From contig NZ_JAINZO010000001.1 in the NCBI RefSeq assembly GCF_020179605.1, forward strand, positions 496,001 through 560,000: a stretch of DNA of 64,000 bases, in the 5' to 3' direction. The DNA is from Geomonas agri. Its GTDB lineage: Bacteria > Desulfobacterota > Desulfuromonadia > Geobacterales > Geobacteraceae. Below, in pieces: positions 52,022-62,766 of the stretch (positions are counted from its first letter, which is position 1; each line of letters begins with the position of its first letter). The notes beneath the pieces were generated by a model that saw only the letters and a list, made by a program, of their open reading frames with translations, was not told the DNA's origin and did no database searches. The translations under genes were made by a program, and so were the position numbers.

Positions 52022-53074
52022 CTACACGTGCTTTTCCGTTGTCAGTCGATGTGACGGGCCGTTCATTCTGATTGCAGCGGCAAACTCCATCCAGAAGATG
52101 AGATAGATGGAAACCATCAGGGAAAGGCCGATGTTGGCGTTCTCCGGGCCGAGGGCCTTGCTGAGAATCGGCGAGGCGAAGCCGGCGCCGAGGGTCCCAG
52201 TGGCCCGCTCCAGCAGGTAGAAGACGGGAAGGGTGATCAGGGTTCCGGCGAACATGATGGCGATACCGCGTCCCCGTTTGACCCAGTACTTGGGCGAGAA
52301 GCCGAACATGCGCATGAATATCACCACCAGGATGATCCAGACCGAGTAGTCCACGGCGGCGTCGGGAAGGGCCAGCTTGTTCTTGACCAGGGCCACCTCG
52401 AGGATGGTGACAGCGAAGAGCAGCACGAACATCCAGTTGAACTTCTCGTTGGCCTGGGTCTGCCAGTTGCGGCTGTCCGGTGCGGCGGTCTCGCGCATGG
52501 AGTGGTTCGGGGTCCCGAGCGCTGAGAAGAGGATGGCGAACCAGATGCCGGCATTGTGGAACAAGAGCGAAGCGTGGTTGCCGGCGACGTTGGCGATGCG
52601 GGACATGGGGTCGCGGGCGAAGTCGGCGGCGATGCGCATCAGGAACAGGTTCACGATCACTGAGCACATGATGATCACCGTCAGGGTGAAGATGCGCCGC
52701 GGCAGGAGATACGGGTCGATGCGGTCCGGGAAGCCCAGGATGAACGCAAACCAGATCAGGTACATGATGAGCGGGATGCCCAGGCAGATGCCGTACACCG
52801 AGTTGCCGGCGAAGTCGCCGTTTTGGGCGTAGATGATGTACTTCTCGTCGTTGTCGGGGTCAGTGTTGACCGCCTGGACCACTTCCTTGGGTACCTTCTT
52901 CACGTGGGGGAGGAGCCCCATGCCGTACCAGCCATGGTCGCCTTGCGTGGTATCCACCACCCAGTACTGGTCCCCCATCATCTCGTCGAGCCCTTGGAAG
53001 ATCCTCAGGGAAAAGGTCGCGCAGAGGACGACGACCAGTAAAAGAAGTATCACGTTTGACAGTTTCATCGGCAT
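52022..53074 (-). CDS. Integral membrane protein of unknown function
   Basis: A 350-residue protein with about eight membrane helices (for example SNVILLLLVVVLCATFSL, SVYGICLGIPLIMYLIWFAF, FTLTVIIMCSVIVNLFLM and TLITLPVFYLLERATG). The first outside loop of some 70 residues contains DQYWVVDTTQGDHGWYGMGL. No transporter or enzyme family was recognised. It is the last gene of a three-gene cluster under the sigma-54 promoter at 53674, between acetate-permease genes and a two-component system, so a role in transport or sensing of the same compounds is possible. Confidence 0.7.
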   Translation of the reverse strand: MPMKLSNVILLLLVVVLCATFSLRIFQGLDEMMGDQYWVVDTTQGDHGWYGMGLLPHVKKVPKEVVQAVNTDPDNDEKYIIYAQNGDFAGNSVYGICLGIPLIMYLIWFAFILGFPDRIDPYLLPRRIFTLTVIIMCSVIVNLFLMRIAADFARDPMSRIANVAGNHASLLFHNAGIWFAILFSALGTPNHSMRETAAPDSRNWQTQANEKFNWMFVLLFAVTILEVALVKNKLALPDAAVDYSVWIILVVIFMRMFGFSPKYWVKRGRGIAIMFAGTLITLPVFYLLERATGTLGAGFASPILSKALGPENANIGLSLMVSIYLIFWMEFAAAIRMNGPSHRLTTEKHV

Positions 53075-53105
53075 GTGATGTTCCTCCTAATCGGCGCCGG
53101 GCGCG

Positions 53106-53357
53106 TTATTCCTTATGGGTGGTCCAGAACATGGAGACCGCGTTGGCGGCGAAGAGGCCGTAGAGCCACATGGTGTTCCAGGCCGGCCCGGACCAGTGGC
53201 TGCCGCGTCCGCCACCGACCACGCCGGAGGCGATCACAATCCCGATCATGGCGGTGAAGGCTACCATGGCGACGGCGCGCAGGATGGCCGAATTGCGCCA
53301 GGTATGCCGCTCCAACTCCTCAAGCCTCGAGAGCAGTTCAAGTTCTTTTTCACTCAT
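53106..53357 (-). CDS. Small two-helix membrane protein of unknown function
   Basis: An 83-residue protein: a short charged coiled start (ELELLSRLEELERHTWRNSA) and two membrane helices (VAMVAFTAMIGIVIASGVVG and TMWLYGLFAANAVSMFWTTH) joined by GGGRGSHWSGPAW. ATG 53357 follows AGGAG. It lies 31 bases ahead of the large membrane-protein gene, so the two may form a complex. Family not recognised. Confidence 0.7.
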   Translation of the reverse strand: MSEKELELLSRLEELERHTWRNSAILRAVAMVAFTAMIGIVIASGVVGGGRGSHWSGPAWNTMWLYGLFAANAVSMFWTTHKE

Positions 53358-53425
53358 CGCGTTCTCCTTTTCCAAAGTAATGCAAAGCTGCTGTTGATTC
53401 GCCCCCGCCCGGCTTTACCCGTCGG

Positions 53426-53623
53426 CTACACCAGGCAGAGGTTGGAATCGAGTTGTCCTACCGGTACCCGGTCGGACAGCTCCTGGTATTTGAGGCACTC
53501 CCGGTAACGGCAACTGCAGAAGGTGATGATCTGCTTGACGTCGTGCGGCGAAATGTAGCCGCAACCCACGTCGCAGTAATCATCATTTTTGCCGAAGAAG
53601 GGGCAGACCGTCGCTTGCTGCAT
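53426..53623 (-). CDS. Small Cys-rich protein, possible metal or Fe-S binder
   Basis: A 65-residue soluble protein with seven Cys at positions 7, 17, 21, 36, 38, 43 and 63; the core is CDVGC, then FCSCRYREC. The spacing suggests a bound metal or iron-sulfur cluster. No signal peptide. First gene after the sigma-54 promoter at 53674, 68 bases before the small membrane protein gene. Family not recognised. Confidence 0.65.
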   Translation of the reverse strand: MQQATVCPFFGKNDDYCDVGCGYISPHDVKQIITFCSCRYRECLKYQELSDRVPVGQLDSNLCLV

Positions 53624-53673
53624 AGGACCTCATACCTTGTACAACGTAAAGAAAGGGTGACGTAGACAGTATT

Positions 53674-53689
53674 AGCAACTGCCGTACCA
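53674..53689 (-). promoter_or_regulatory. Sigma-54 (-24/-12) promoter of the 53623-52022 cluster
   Basis: On the minus strand TGGTACGGCAGTTGCT matches TGGCACG-N4-TTGCW with one mismatch and exact spacing. It lies about 50 bases ahead of the Cys-rich gene. Confidence 0.8.
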
Positions 53690-53784
53690 ATTTGCCGTTT
53701 ACCGGTGGATGCGTTGTAAACCCCTGATAAACCAATTGGTTGCAGGGATGGGGCTAGCGGCGGGGGCGGCGGCGAAAGGGACAC

Positions 53785-53973
53785 TTTTGCAGAATCGCAA
53801 AGAAATATTAAAGGGGGGCGAAGCGGGAGTTAACCTTGCTCGCGGGTGGGTGGTTCGAGCCTGTGACGCTAAAGTGATGGCAAAACAGGAAGTTACGTGT
53901 CGAAGGCGGGGCGCTGTGGCTGCATTTGCAAGCCTGCAAGGGGGCTGCACCCGTTTTTTGCAATGCTGCAAAA
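53785..53973. promoter_or_regulatory. Three TTGCA-N4-TGCAA-like palindromes, probable enhancer sites
   Basis: Sites at 53785-53802 (TTTTGC-AGAATC-GCAAAG), 53925-53939 (TTTGCA-AGCC-TGCAA) and 53956-53973 (TTTTGCA-ATGC-TGCAAAA, perfect over 7 bp). They lie about 100-290 bases upstream of the sigma-54 promoter at 53674, a usual distance for NtrC-type activators. The rest of the 53624-53999 gap has no gene. Confidence 0.6.
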
Positions 53974-53999
53974 GCGGCCGCCCCTTGATCCGGCGGGGG

Positions 54000-55382
54000 T
54001 CAGCTGTTGTACTCGTCCTTCCTGATCCCGTATTTCTTGATCTTGCGGTAGATGGTGGCCATGTTGGTGCCCGCCTCTCTGGCGGCCGCCTCCACATTGC
54101 CCTGGTTTTTGCGCAAAAGGCCCCTGAGGTACTCGGTCTCGAAACGCATCAGCGCCTTGGAGTATTCCCCCTCCTCGGAGAGCGCCTCGCCCGCCGTGTC
54201 GGTGGGGACCACCTCGATGAACTGGGACAATACCGGCAGGGTGATGTAGTCGCTGCTCTCCATGGCGATGCAGGCCTCGATCACGTTCTTGAGTTGCCTG
54301 ATGTTGCCGGGCCAGGCGAAGTCAACCGCGGCTTCCATGGCGTCGTGGGTGAGTCCCTTGATGTGGGTGCCGAACTTGGTGTTTTGCAGCGAGATGAAGT
54401 GTGCCGCCAACAGGGCGATGTCGTCCCTTCTTTCCCGCAGCGGGGGGAGGTGGATGTTGACCACGTTCAGGCGGTAATAAAGGTCTTCGCGGAACTCCCC
54501 CGCTTTCACCCCCTGTTTCATGTCGGCGTTGGTGGCCGAGAGGATGCGGACATCGACCTTGGTGGGGGTGGGGTCGCCGAGTCGGTTGAACTCCTGCTCC
54601 TGGAGAAAGCGCAACAGGGTCTTTTGTACGGTCATGGGGAGGTTGCCCACTTCGTCCAAAAAGAGCGTCCCGCCGTCGGCGGTCTCCAAGAGGCCGCGCC
54701 GGTTCTCGGTGGCGCCGGTGAAGGCCCCCTTCTTGTAGCCGAACAGTTCGCTCTCGAGGAGAGAGGCGGGGAGGGCGCCACAGTTGATGGCGACGAACTT
54801 CTTCTCCTTCCTGGGTGAATTGTAGTGCACCGCTTGGGCGATCAGTTCTTTGCCGGTGCCGGACTCGCCGGTTATGAGCACCGACGTGTCGCGCACGGCG
54901 AGTTTCTCCACGCGCTCCAGCACCTCCTTCAGCGCCCTCGATGCGCCGATGATGTTGCCGAAGTTGAAGCGCCCGACCAACTCCTCGCGCAGTTCGCGGT
55001 TCTCCTCCATGAGGCGGGTGTGCTGCAGCGCGTTCTTGACCCGGTACAGAAGCTCCTCAGGCTCGAACGGCTTGGTAAGCATGTCGTAGGCCCCCTTCCT
55101 CAGGGCCTGGATGGACATCTCCACGGTGGCGTAGGCCGTCACCATGATCACCGGTATGGCGGGGTCTTTCTGCTTCACCTTCTGCAGCAGCTCCAGCCCG
55201 TCCATGCCCGGCATCTTGATGTCGGTAACCAGGAGGTCCCACTGGCCGGCCTGGAAGCTCTCGGCCGCCTCGAAGCTCCTGGTGAACGCGGACACCGCGT
55301 ACCCGTTATCGGAGAGGACCGCCTCCATCATCCGGCACAGTCCCTCCTCGTTGTCTACCAACATCACCCGTTTCTTGGTCAT
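54000..55382 (-). CDS. NtrC-family sigma-54-dependent response regulator
   Basis: A 460-residue activator. Receiver at 5-118 (phospho-Asp in WDLLVTDIKMPGMDG), AAA+ domain at about 140-375 with GESGTGKELIAQ, GAFTGA and LFLDEVGNLP, and a C-terminal Fis-type helix-turn-helix (NQGNVEAAAREAGTNMATIY). It is transcribed after the Cache-domain kinase gene, 35 bases downstream, and is its likely partner. The palindromes immediately downstream of it and the sigma-54 promoter at 53674 suggest that its target is the adjacent membrane/Cys-rich cluster. Confidence 0.93.
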   Translation of the reverse strand: MTKKRVMLVDNEEGLCRMMEAVLSDNGYAVSAFTRSFEAAESFQAGQWDLLVTDIKMPGMDGLELLQKVKQKDPAIPVIMVTAYATVEMSIQALRKGAYDMLTKPFEPEELLYRVKNALQHTRLMEENRELREELVGRFNFGNIIGASRALKEVLERVEKLAVRDTSVLITGESGTGKELIAQAVHYNSPRKEKKFVAINCGALPASLLESELFGYKKGAFTGATENRRGLLETADGGTLFLDEVGNLPMTVQKTLLRFLQEQEFNRLGDPTPTKVDVRILSATNADMKQGVKAGEFREDLYYRLNVVNIHLPPLRERRDDIALLAAHFISLQNTKFGTHIKGLTHDAMEAAVDFAWPGNIRQLKNVIEACIAMESSDYITLPVLSQFIEVVPTDTAGEALSEEGEYSKALMRFETEYLRGLLRKNQGNVEAAAREAGTNMATIYRKIKKYGIRKDEYNS

Positions 55383-55417
55383 GGACCTACTCCGTCAGCC
55401 GCGCTCGGCGGGCAGTT

Positions 55418-57388
55418 TTAGCAGTATTCGTCCCTTTGCAGGGGGAGGCGCACCTCGACGGTGGTTCCCACGCCGATTTCGCTCTCGATGCCGATCTTGC
55501 CGTGATGCTGTTCCACGATCTGCCTGGTGATGGCAAGCCCGAGCCCGGTCCCCTTCACCTTGGTGGTGAAGAAGGGCTCGAAGATCTTCTCCATGTGCTC
55601 CGGCGAGATGCCGGCGCCGTTGTCGCGGAACTTGAGACTCACCCACTCCTCGCCCCCCGCCTCGGTGCTCACCACCAGTTCGCCCCCCTTCTGCATAGCC
55701 GCGCCCGCGTTGAGGATCAGGTTGATGGCCACCTGGCGCAACTGGTCGCCGTCCACCATGATCGGCGGCAGGGAGCGGTCGAAGCTCTTCTTCACGGTGA
55801 CGTGGTGCATGTCGGTGTGGTTGGCGGCGAAGTCGACGATCTGTTCCAGGAGGTCGTTGATGTCCGTCTCCTCCAGGTTCGGCTGCGGGGTCCGGGCGTA
55901 GGAGAGGAGGTCCTGGACGATCTTTTTGCAGCGCTTGCTCTCGCGCTTGATCTCGTGGATGAACTTGTAGTTGGGGTCTTCCGGGGTGAGCTTTTTCTCG
56001 ATATAGGCCGCGTAGCCCAATATTACCCCGAGCGGGTTGTTGATCTCGTGGGCGACCCCCGAGGAGAGTACACCGAGCGACGCCATCTTGCCCTGTTGGG
56101 CGAGGTTCGCCTCCAGTTCCTTGTTGTGCTTGATGATTCTGGTCATCCGGTTGAAGGCGTGGGCCAGTTCGCCCAGCTCGTCCTCGGATTCGACCGGCAT
56201 GGTCTCTTCCAGTCTTCCCTGCTTGACCTTGCGGATCACCTCGATCATCTTGCTGATCGGCTCGGTCATGACGCGCGAGGCGAGCAGCACCATGAACACC
56301 GACAGCACCGAGACCAGGATGGTGAGCACCACCATGCTCTCCAGGATGCGCCCCTTGATGGCGTTGGCCTCCTGGTAGAATTCCTCCTCATAGGAGCCTA
56401 CCGCGACGATCCAGTTCCAGGGCTCGAAGTACTCGTAGCGCACGATTTTCATGCGCGGCGCCTCATCGCCCTTGTTCTTCCAGGGGTAGCGGATCCAGCC
56501 GTTTTTGCGCTCGCACATCTCCTTTATGAAGTGCTGGCCGTTAGAGTCCTGGGCGTTGAGGAAGTTCTTCCCTTCGCCGGTGGGGTGGATCATGAAGTTG
56601 CCGGAGCTGTCCATGGCATAGATGTAGCCGGTCTTGCCCACCTTCTTGCTCTTGATCTTCTCCTTGAGTGCCTCGAAGGAGCGGCGCTCGAAGGCCAGGT
56701 CCTCGTAGGTCTCCTCGAGGTAGCCGCCGGCGGCGATGATCCAGTCCCACTCCTTGAAGTAGCGGTAGGCGACCACCTTTTTCCTGAGCGACTTGTCGCC
56801 CAGCGCAGCGTTTTTCCAGGGATAGACGATGTAGAGCACCTCGCCCGGCTTGGCACGGTGCGCTTTCTCGATCATCTCCTTGATGAAGTAGCGGCCGGTC
56901 TCGTCCCGGCTCTCGGAGACGTTGGTCCCCTCCTGGGCCACGTGGACCTTCAGTTCGCCGCGGCTGTTCATGGCGTAGATGTAGCCGGTCTTGCCGACGT
57001 TCACCTTGAGGAGCGCGTTCCTGGCCTCGCGCATGGCGGTCGCCAGGTCCATGCGTCCGGACTTCTGCAGGTTGTGCTGGCTCTTGACCACGTTGTAGGC
57101 CAGCTCGCTCACTGTCTTCAATTCTTCGTGGAAGGTCTTTTCCTTGTCCTGCTTGTAGACCTGAAACTGCTGGTAATGTGAATTGAGAAGGTCGACCGTG
57201 AAGGAGGCCATGTGCTGCAGGTCGTCCTTACTGGTCTGGGTGATGCCGAGGTAGGCCTGCTTGGTGGAGATGTAGCCGATGATGCCACCGACCAGGAAAA
57301 TAGGGATGATCACCAGGGGGAGCACCAGTACCACCATCTTCCAGCGCAGTTTCAGGTTCTTTATGACATTGAAGAGATATCTCTGCAC
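55418..57388 (-). CDS. Sensor histidine kinase with tandem Cache domains
   Basis: A 656-residue membrane kinase. One helix near the N terminus (MVVLVLPLVIIPIFLVGGII), then two similar extracellular Cache modules (VGKTGYIYAMNSRGELKVHV ... WDWIIAAGGYLEE and VGKTGYIYAMDSSGNFMIHP ... WNWIVAVGSYEEE), a second helix (LESMVVLTILVSVLSVFMVL), HAMP, HisKA (SSGVAHEINNPLGVILGYAA) and HATPase (DNGAGISPEHMEKIFEPFFT, GTGLGLAITRQI). Cache pairs of this kind often sense small organic acids. The GTG at 57388 with GGGGG upstream is preferred; an ATG at 57508 would add 40 residues of non-typical sequence. Confidence 0.9.
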   Translation of the reverse strand: MQRYLFNVIKNLKLRWKMVVLVLPLVIIPIFLVGGIIGYISTKQAYLGITQTSKDDLQHMASFTVDLLNSHYQQFQVYKQDKEKTFHEELKTVSELAYNVVKSQHNLQKSGRMDLATAMREARNALLKVNVGKTGYIYAMNSRGELKVHVAQEGTNVSESRDETGRYFIKEMIEKAHRAKPGEVLYIVYPWKNAALGDKSLRKKVVAYRYFKEWDWIIAAGGYLEETYEDLAFERRSFEALKEKIKSKKVGKTGYIYAMDSSGNFMIHPTGEGKNFLNAQDSNGQHFIKEMCERKNGWIRYPWKNKGDEAPRMKIVRYEYFEPWNWIVAVGSYEEEFYQEANAIKGRILESMVVLTILVSVLSVFMVLLASRVMTEPISKMIEVIRKVKQGRLEETMPVESEDELGELAHAFNRMTRIIKHNKELEANLAQQGKMASLGVLSSGVAHEINNPLGVILGYAAYIEKKLTPEDPNYKFIHEIKRESKRCKKIVQDLLSYARTPQPNLEETDINDLLEQIVDFAANHTDMHHVTVKKSFDRSLPPIMVDGDQLRQVAINLILNAGAAMQKGGELVVSTEAGGEEWVSLKFRDNGAGISPEHMEKIFEPFFTTKVKGTGLGLAITRQIVEQHHGKIGIESEIGVGTTVEVRLPLQRDEYC

Positions 57389-57511
57389 TGCGCCCCCGGA
57401 AAAATCCGTTTTCTTTTTGCCGTGATCAACCTGGCTCTCTTTGAGTGGGAGGGAACCATTCCGCGTTATGGATACTGGCTTTACAGATGCCAAAACAGCT
57501 TTTTGCAAACA

Positions 57512-57549
57512 CTACCGGTAGATTAAGCGCGATACTACCGTATACGGTA
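57512..57549. promoter_or_regulatory. Two TACCG-type palindromes in a divergent promoter region
   Basis: CTACCGGTAG (57512-57521) and TACCGTATACGGTA (57536-57549), both perfect inverted repeats, lie between the divergent kinase and DUF2156 genes. Regulator unknown. Confidence 0.45.
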
Positions 57550-57565
57550 TGGGAAATGCCAGTCC

Positions 57566-57588
57566 TTTTTTCGCAATTCTGCAAAAAA
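57566..57588. promoter_or_regulatory. TTGCA-N4-TGCAA-like palindrome, fourth site
   Basis: TTCGCA-ATTC-TGCAAA within a TTTTT/AAAAA-flanked palindrome, like the sites at 53785-53973. It suggests that the regulator also acts on its own operon or on the DUF2156 gene. Confidence 0.45.
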
Positions 57589-57626
57589 ATGAGTATACTG
57601 AGACAGATTTTTCCCGGGAGAGACAG

Positions 57627-58526
57627 ATGGAAATTCCACGTTACCCACAAAGTCGCGCCATCGACCTGCAGGACAAACCCCTGCTGGACGGGCTTTTCGG
57701 GGAGTTGCAACCCCGCGTTTCGGAGCTCACCTTCGCGAACCTCTACCTGTTCCGCAAGGTGCACAAGTACCGGCTGACGCTGGTCGGCGACGCGGTAGTC
57801 GCCCTGGGGTGCGGCTACGACGGCTCCAACTATTTCCTGCCCCCTTTTGGCGGCGACATCGCGGCGGCGGCCCGGGATCTGCTCGACCAGGGGCTCACCC
57901 TGTACGGCGCGGATGACGCCTTCATAGACCGCCATCTCGGCGGCGGCGAGGGGATGGAGGCGACCGCCGACCGCAACAACTTCGACTACCTGCACCTAAA
58001 GGACGAGATGGCGCAGCTCAACGGGAAGCAGTACCACAAGAAGAAAAACCGGGTGAACTATTTCCTCAACCGCCACCGGCACCAGGTCGAGATAATGAAC
58101 GACGGGCACCTGCCCGGGGCGCTGGCGCTGCTGGAGGAATGGGGGCGGGTCAGGACGGAGATCGTGCCGCGCGGGACGGGGCAGGGGGGCTCGGTGCGGG
58201 GCGAGATCGAGGGCGCGGCGGAGGCACTCAGGCTGCACCGCGAACTGGGGCTTTCCGGTGTGGTAATCCTGGTGGATGATGTGGTGCGCGGCTTCGCGCT
58301 GGGAGAGCGGCTGAACCGGGAGACGGCGGTCTGTCACTTCGAGAAGGGGGACCTCTTCATGGAGGGCCTCTCTCAGATGTTGGACCGGGAGTTCTCCCGC
58401 CTTCTGTTCACCGACTGCACCTACCTGAACCGGGAGCAGGACCTCGGCGAGGAGTCGCTGCGACAGGCGAAGCTTTCCTACCATCCGGTGGAGCTGGTGG
58501 TGAAATATCGGGTGAGGAAAATCTAG
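57627..58526 (+). CDS. DUF2156 (phosphatidylglycerol lysyltransferase C-terminal-like) protein
   Basis: A 299-residue GNAT-related protein. FANLYLFRKVHKYRLTLVGD, GCGYDGSNYFLPPFGGDIAA, LKDEMAQLNGKQYHKKKNRV and FTDCTYLNREQDLGEESLRQ follow the DUF2156 pattern. Relatives fused to membrane domains make lysyl-phosphatidylglycerol; this stand-alone form has no membrane part, so it may transfer an aminoacyl group to another acceptor. ATG 57627 follows GGGAGAG. Repeat DNA separates it from the convergent mnmH gene. Confidence 0.8.
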   Translation: MEIPRYPQSRAIDLQDKPLLDGLFGELQPRVSELTFANLYLFRKVHKYRLTLVGDAVVALGCGYDGSNYFLPPFGGDIAAAARDLLDQGLTLYGADDAFIDRHLGGGEGMEATADRNNFDYLHLKDEMAQLNGKQYHKKKNRVNYFLNRHRHQVEIMNDGHLPGALALLEEWGRVRTEIVPRGTGQGGSVRGEIEGAAEALRLHRELGLSGVVILVDDVVRGFALGERLNRETAVCHFEKGDLFMEGLSQMLDREFSRLLFTDCTYLNREQDLGEESLRQAKLSYHPVELVVKYRVRKI

Positions 58527-58615
58527 TCCCCTCCCCCTGGAGGGGGGAGGCTGGGAGGGGGGCACGCGGCGATCAAAGCCCCCTCCCTGTCCCTCCCCTC
58601 CAGGGGAGGGGACGT
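58527..58615. repeat. Intergenic GC-rich palindromic repeat
   Basis: CCCTCCCCCTGGAGGGGGGA near 58530 and CCCTCCCCTCCAGGGGAGGG near 58592 each form a hairpin. Related to the element at 41169-41219. It may end transcription of both convergent genes. Confidence 0.55.
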
Positions 58616-59650
58616 TTAGCTCCGGGGTAGCAGTGAGGTAAGGCGCTCTTCCAGCTCTTCGGCCGCCCGGTCGAAATCTTCCATGTCCAGGTTGAAGTCC
58701 GCCTCCCAGGTCCGGTTCTTGTAATAGACCTTGTCGTAGTAGTCGCAGACCAGGCCCTTCATGAAATCTTCCATTTCCCAGCGCTCCAGGTTTTCGGCCA
58801 GTTCTTCGCACCGCTTTCCCCCCAGCTTCTTCCTGATGCGCTGCAGCGCGACCCCCATCTCCTCCTTGTACTCGGGGAGGCCGTACTCATCGATCAGCCG
58901 GTGCACCCGGGTCTCCAGGGTCGCGTGGCACCAGACCCGGATCCCTTCGGCCATCTTCTGGTAGAAGTCTCCCGGCAGCGAAACGCGGCCGATGCGCTCG
59001 CTTTCACCTTCGAGGATGAGCGGCTGCCCGGCGGGCGCCTTGCGGATGGCGTCCCACAAGAGGGTCTCGAAGCGCTTCTGGGTGAGGTCCTGGTTCAGAC
59101 CGAGCTGGCCGAAGGCGGAACCGCGGTGGCAGGCAAGCCCTTCCAGGTCGAGCACGGAGTTGCCACGCTCCTTGAGGCGCTGCAGCAGCGTGGTCTTGCC
59201 GATGCCGGTCATACCGTGCAGCACGACGAGCGGCGTCTTGGGGAGGTACGGGTTAAAGTAGTCGCCGACGATGTGGCGGTAGCTCTTGTAGCCGCCGATC
59301 AGCTGCACGGCCTTCAGCCCGGCCAGGTCGAGGATCGAGGTGACCGTCTTGCTGCGCAGCCCGCCGCGCCAGCAGTAGACCAGGATGGGACGGCCGGCCG
59401 CGCTGTCGGCGATCTGCCGCACCATCTCAGGGAAGCGGTGCGCGGTCAGTTCCAGGCCGCGACGGCGCGCGGCGTATGGGCCTTCCTCCTTGTGCAGGAT
59501 GCCGATCTCGACCCTCTCCTCGTTGTCGAGCAGCGGGACGTTGATGGCGCCGGGGATATGGTCCTCTTGGTATTCCAAGGGGGAACGGACGTCCACCAGC
59601 AGGTGGCTGTCCAGAAGTTCTTCGTTGAATAGGGTCGTTTCCACGTACAC
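58616..59650 (-). CDS. mnmH: tRNA 2-selenouridine synthase
   Basis: A 344-residue selenium enzyme that replaces sulfur by selenium in 2-thiouridine at the wobble base of Lys, Glu and Gln tRNAs, using selenophosphate. N-terminal rhodanese domain (LLVDVRSPLEYQEDHIPGAI and the active Cys in LVYCWRGGLRSKTV) and a C-terminal P-loop part (LHGMTGIGKTTLLQRLKERG). Length is typical. Together with tRNA-Sec at 21921 it shows an active selenium economy. Convergent with DUF2156. Confidence 0.95.
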   Translation of the reverse strand: MYVETTLFNEELLDSHLLVDVRSPLEYQEDHIPGAINVPLLDNEERVEIGILHKEEGPYAARRRGLELTAHRFPEMVRQIADSAAGRPILVYCWRGGLRSKTVTSILDLAGLKAVQLIGGYKSYRHIVGDYFNPYLPKTPLVVLHGMTGIGKTTLLQRLKERGNSVLDLEGLACHRGSAFGQLGLNQDLTQKRFETLLWDAIRKAPAGQPLILEGESERIGRVSLPGDFYQKMAEGIRVWCHATLETRVHRLIDEYGLPEYKEEMGVALQRIRKKLGGKRCEELAENLERWEMEDFMKGLVCDYYDKVYYKNRTWEADFNLDMEDFDRAAEELEERLTSLLPRS

Positions 59651-59710
59651 AGGCTCCTTTTGGGCGGGCTCATTATAGAGATGCGCCGCCTCGATTGCAA
59701 CAATGAGAGA

Positions 59711-59730
59711 GAATAATTATTCGCCCCTAC
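59711..59730. repeat. Dispersed palindrome, copy D (partial)
   Basis: GAATAATTATTCGCCCCTAC, the right half of the palindrome seen at 6831, 8103 and 21878. Confidence 0.5.
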
Positions 59731-59874
59731 AGTAACCTCCGCTCCTACCGCACTCATTACTCAAAGGCTGGAAAGGCCTCATAGCAGGCGCCTTTTCAGT
59801 TGAGGGTTTCTCACTTTTGTGGTAGCGTACACTGTTTTTTTTATCCTGTTTTTACGGCTAAGGAGATTTCATAG

Positions 59875-62757
<2,883 letters not shown>

Positions 62758-62766
62758 GGAGGTGCT

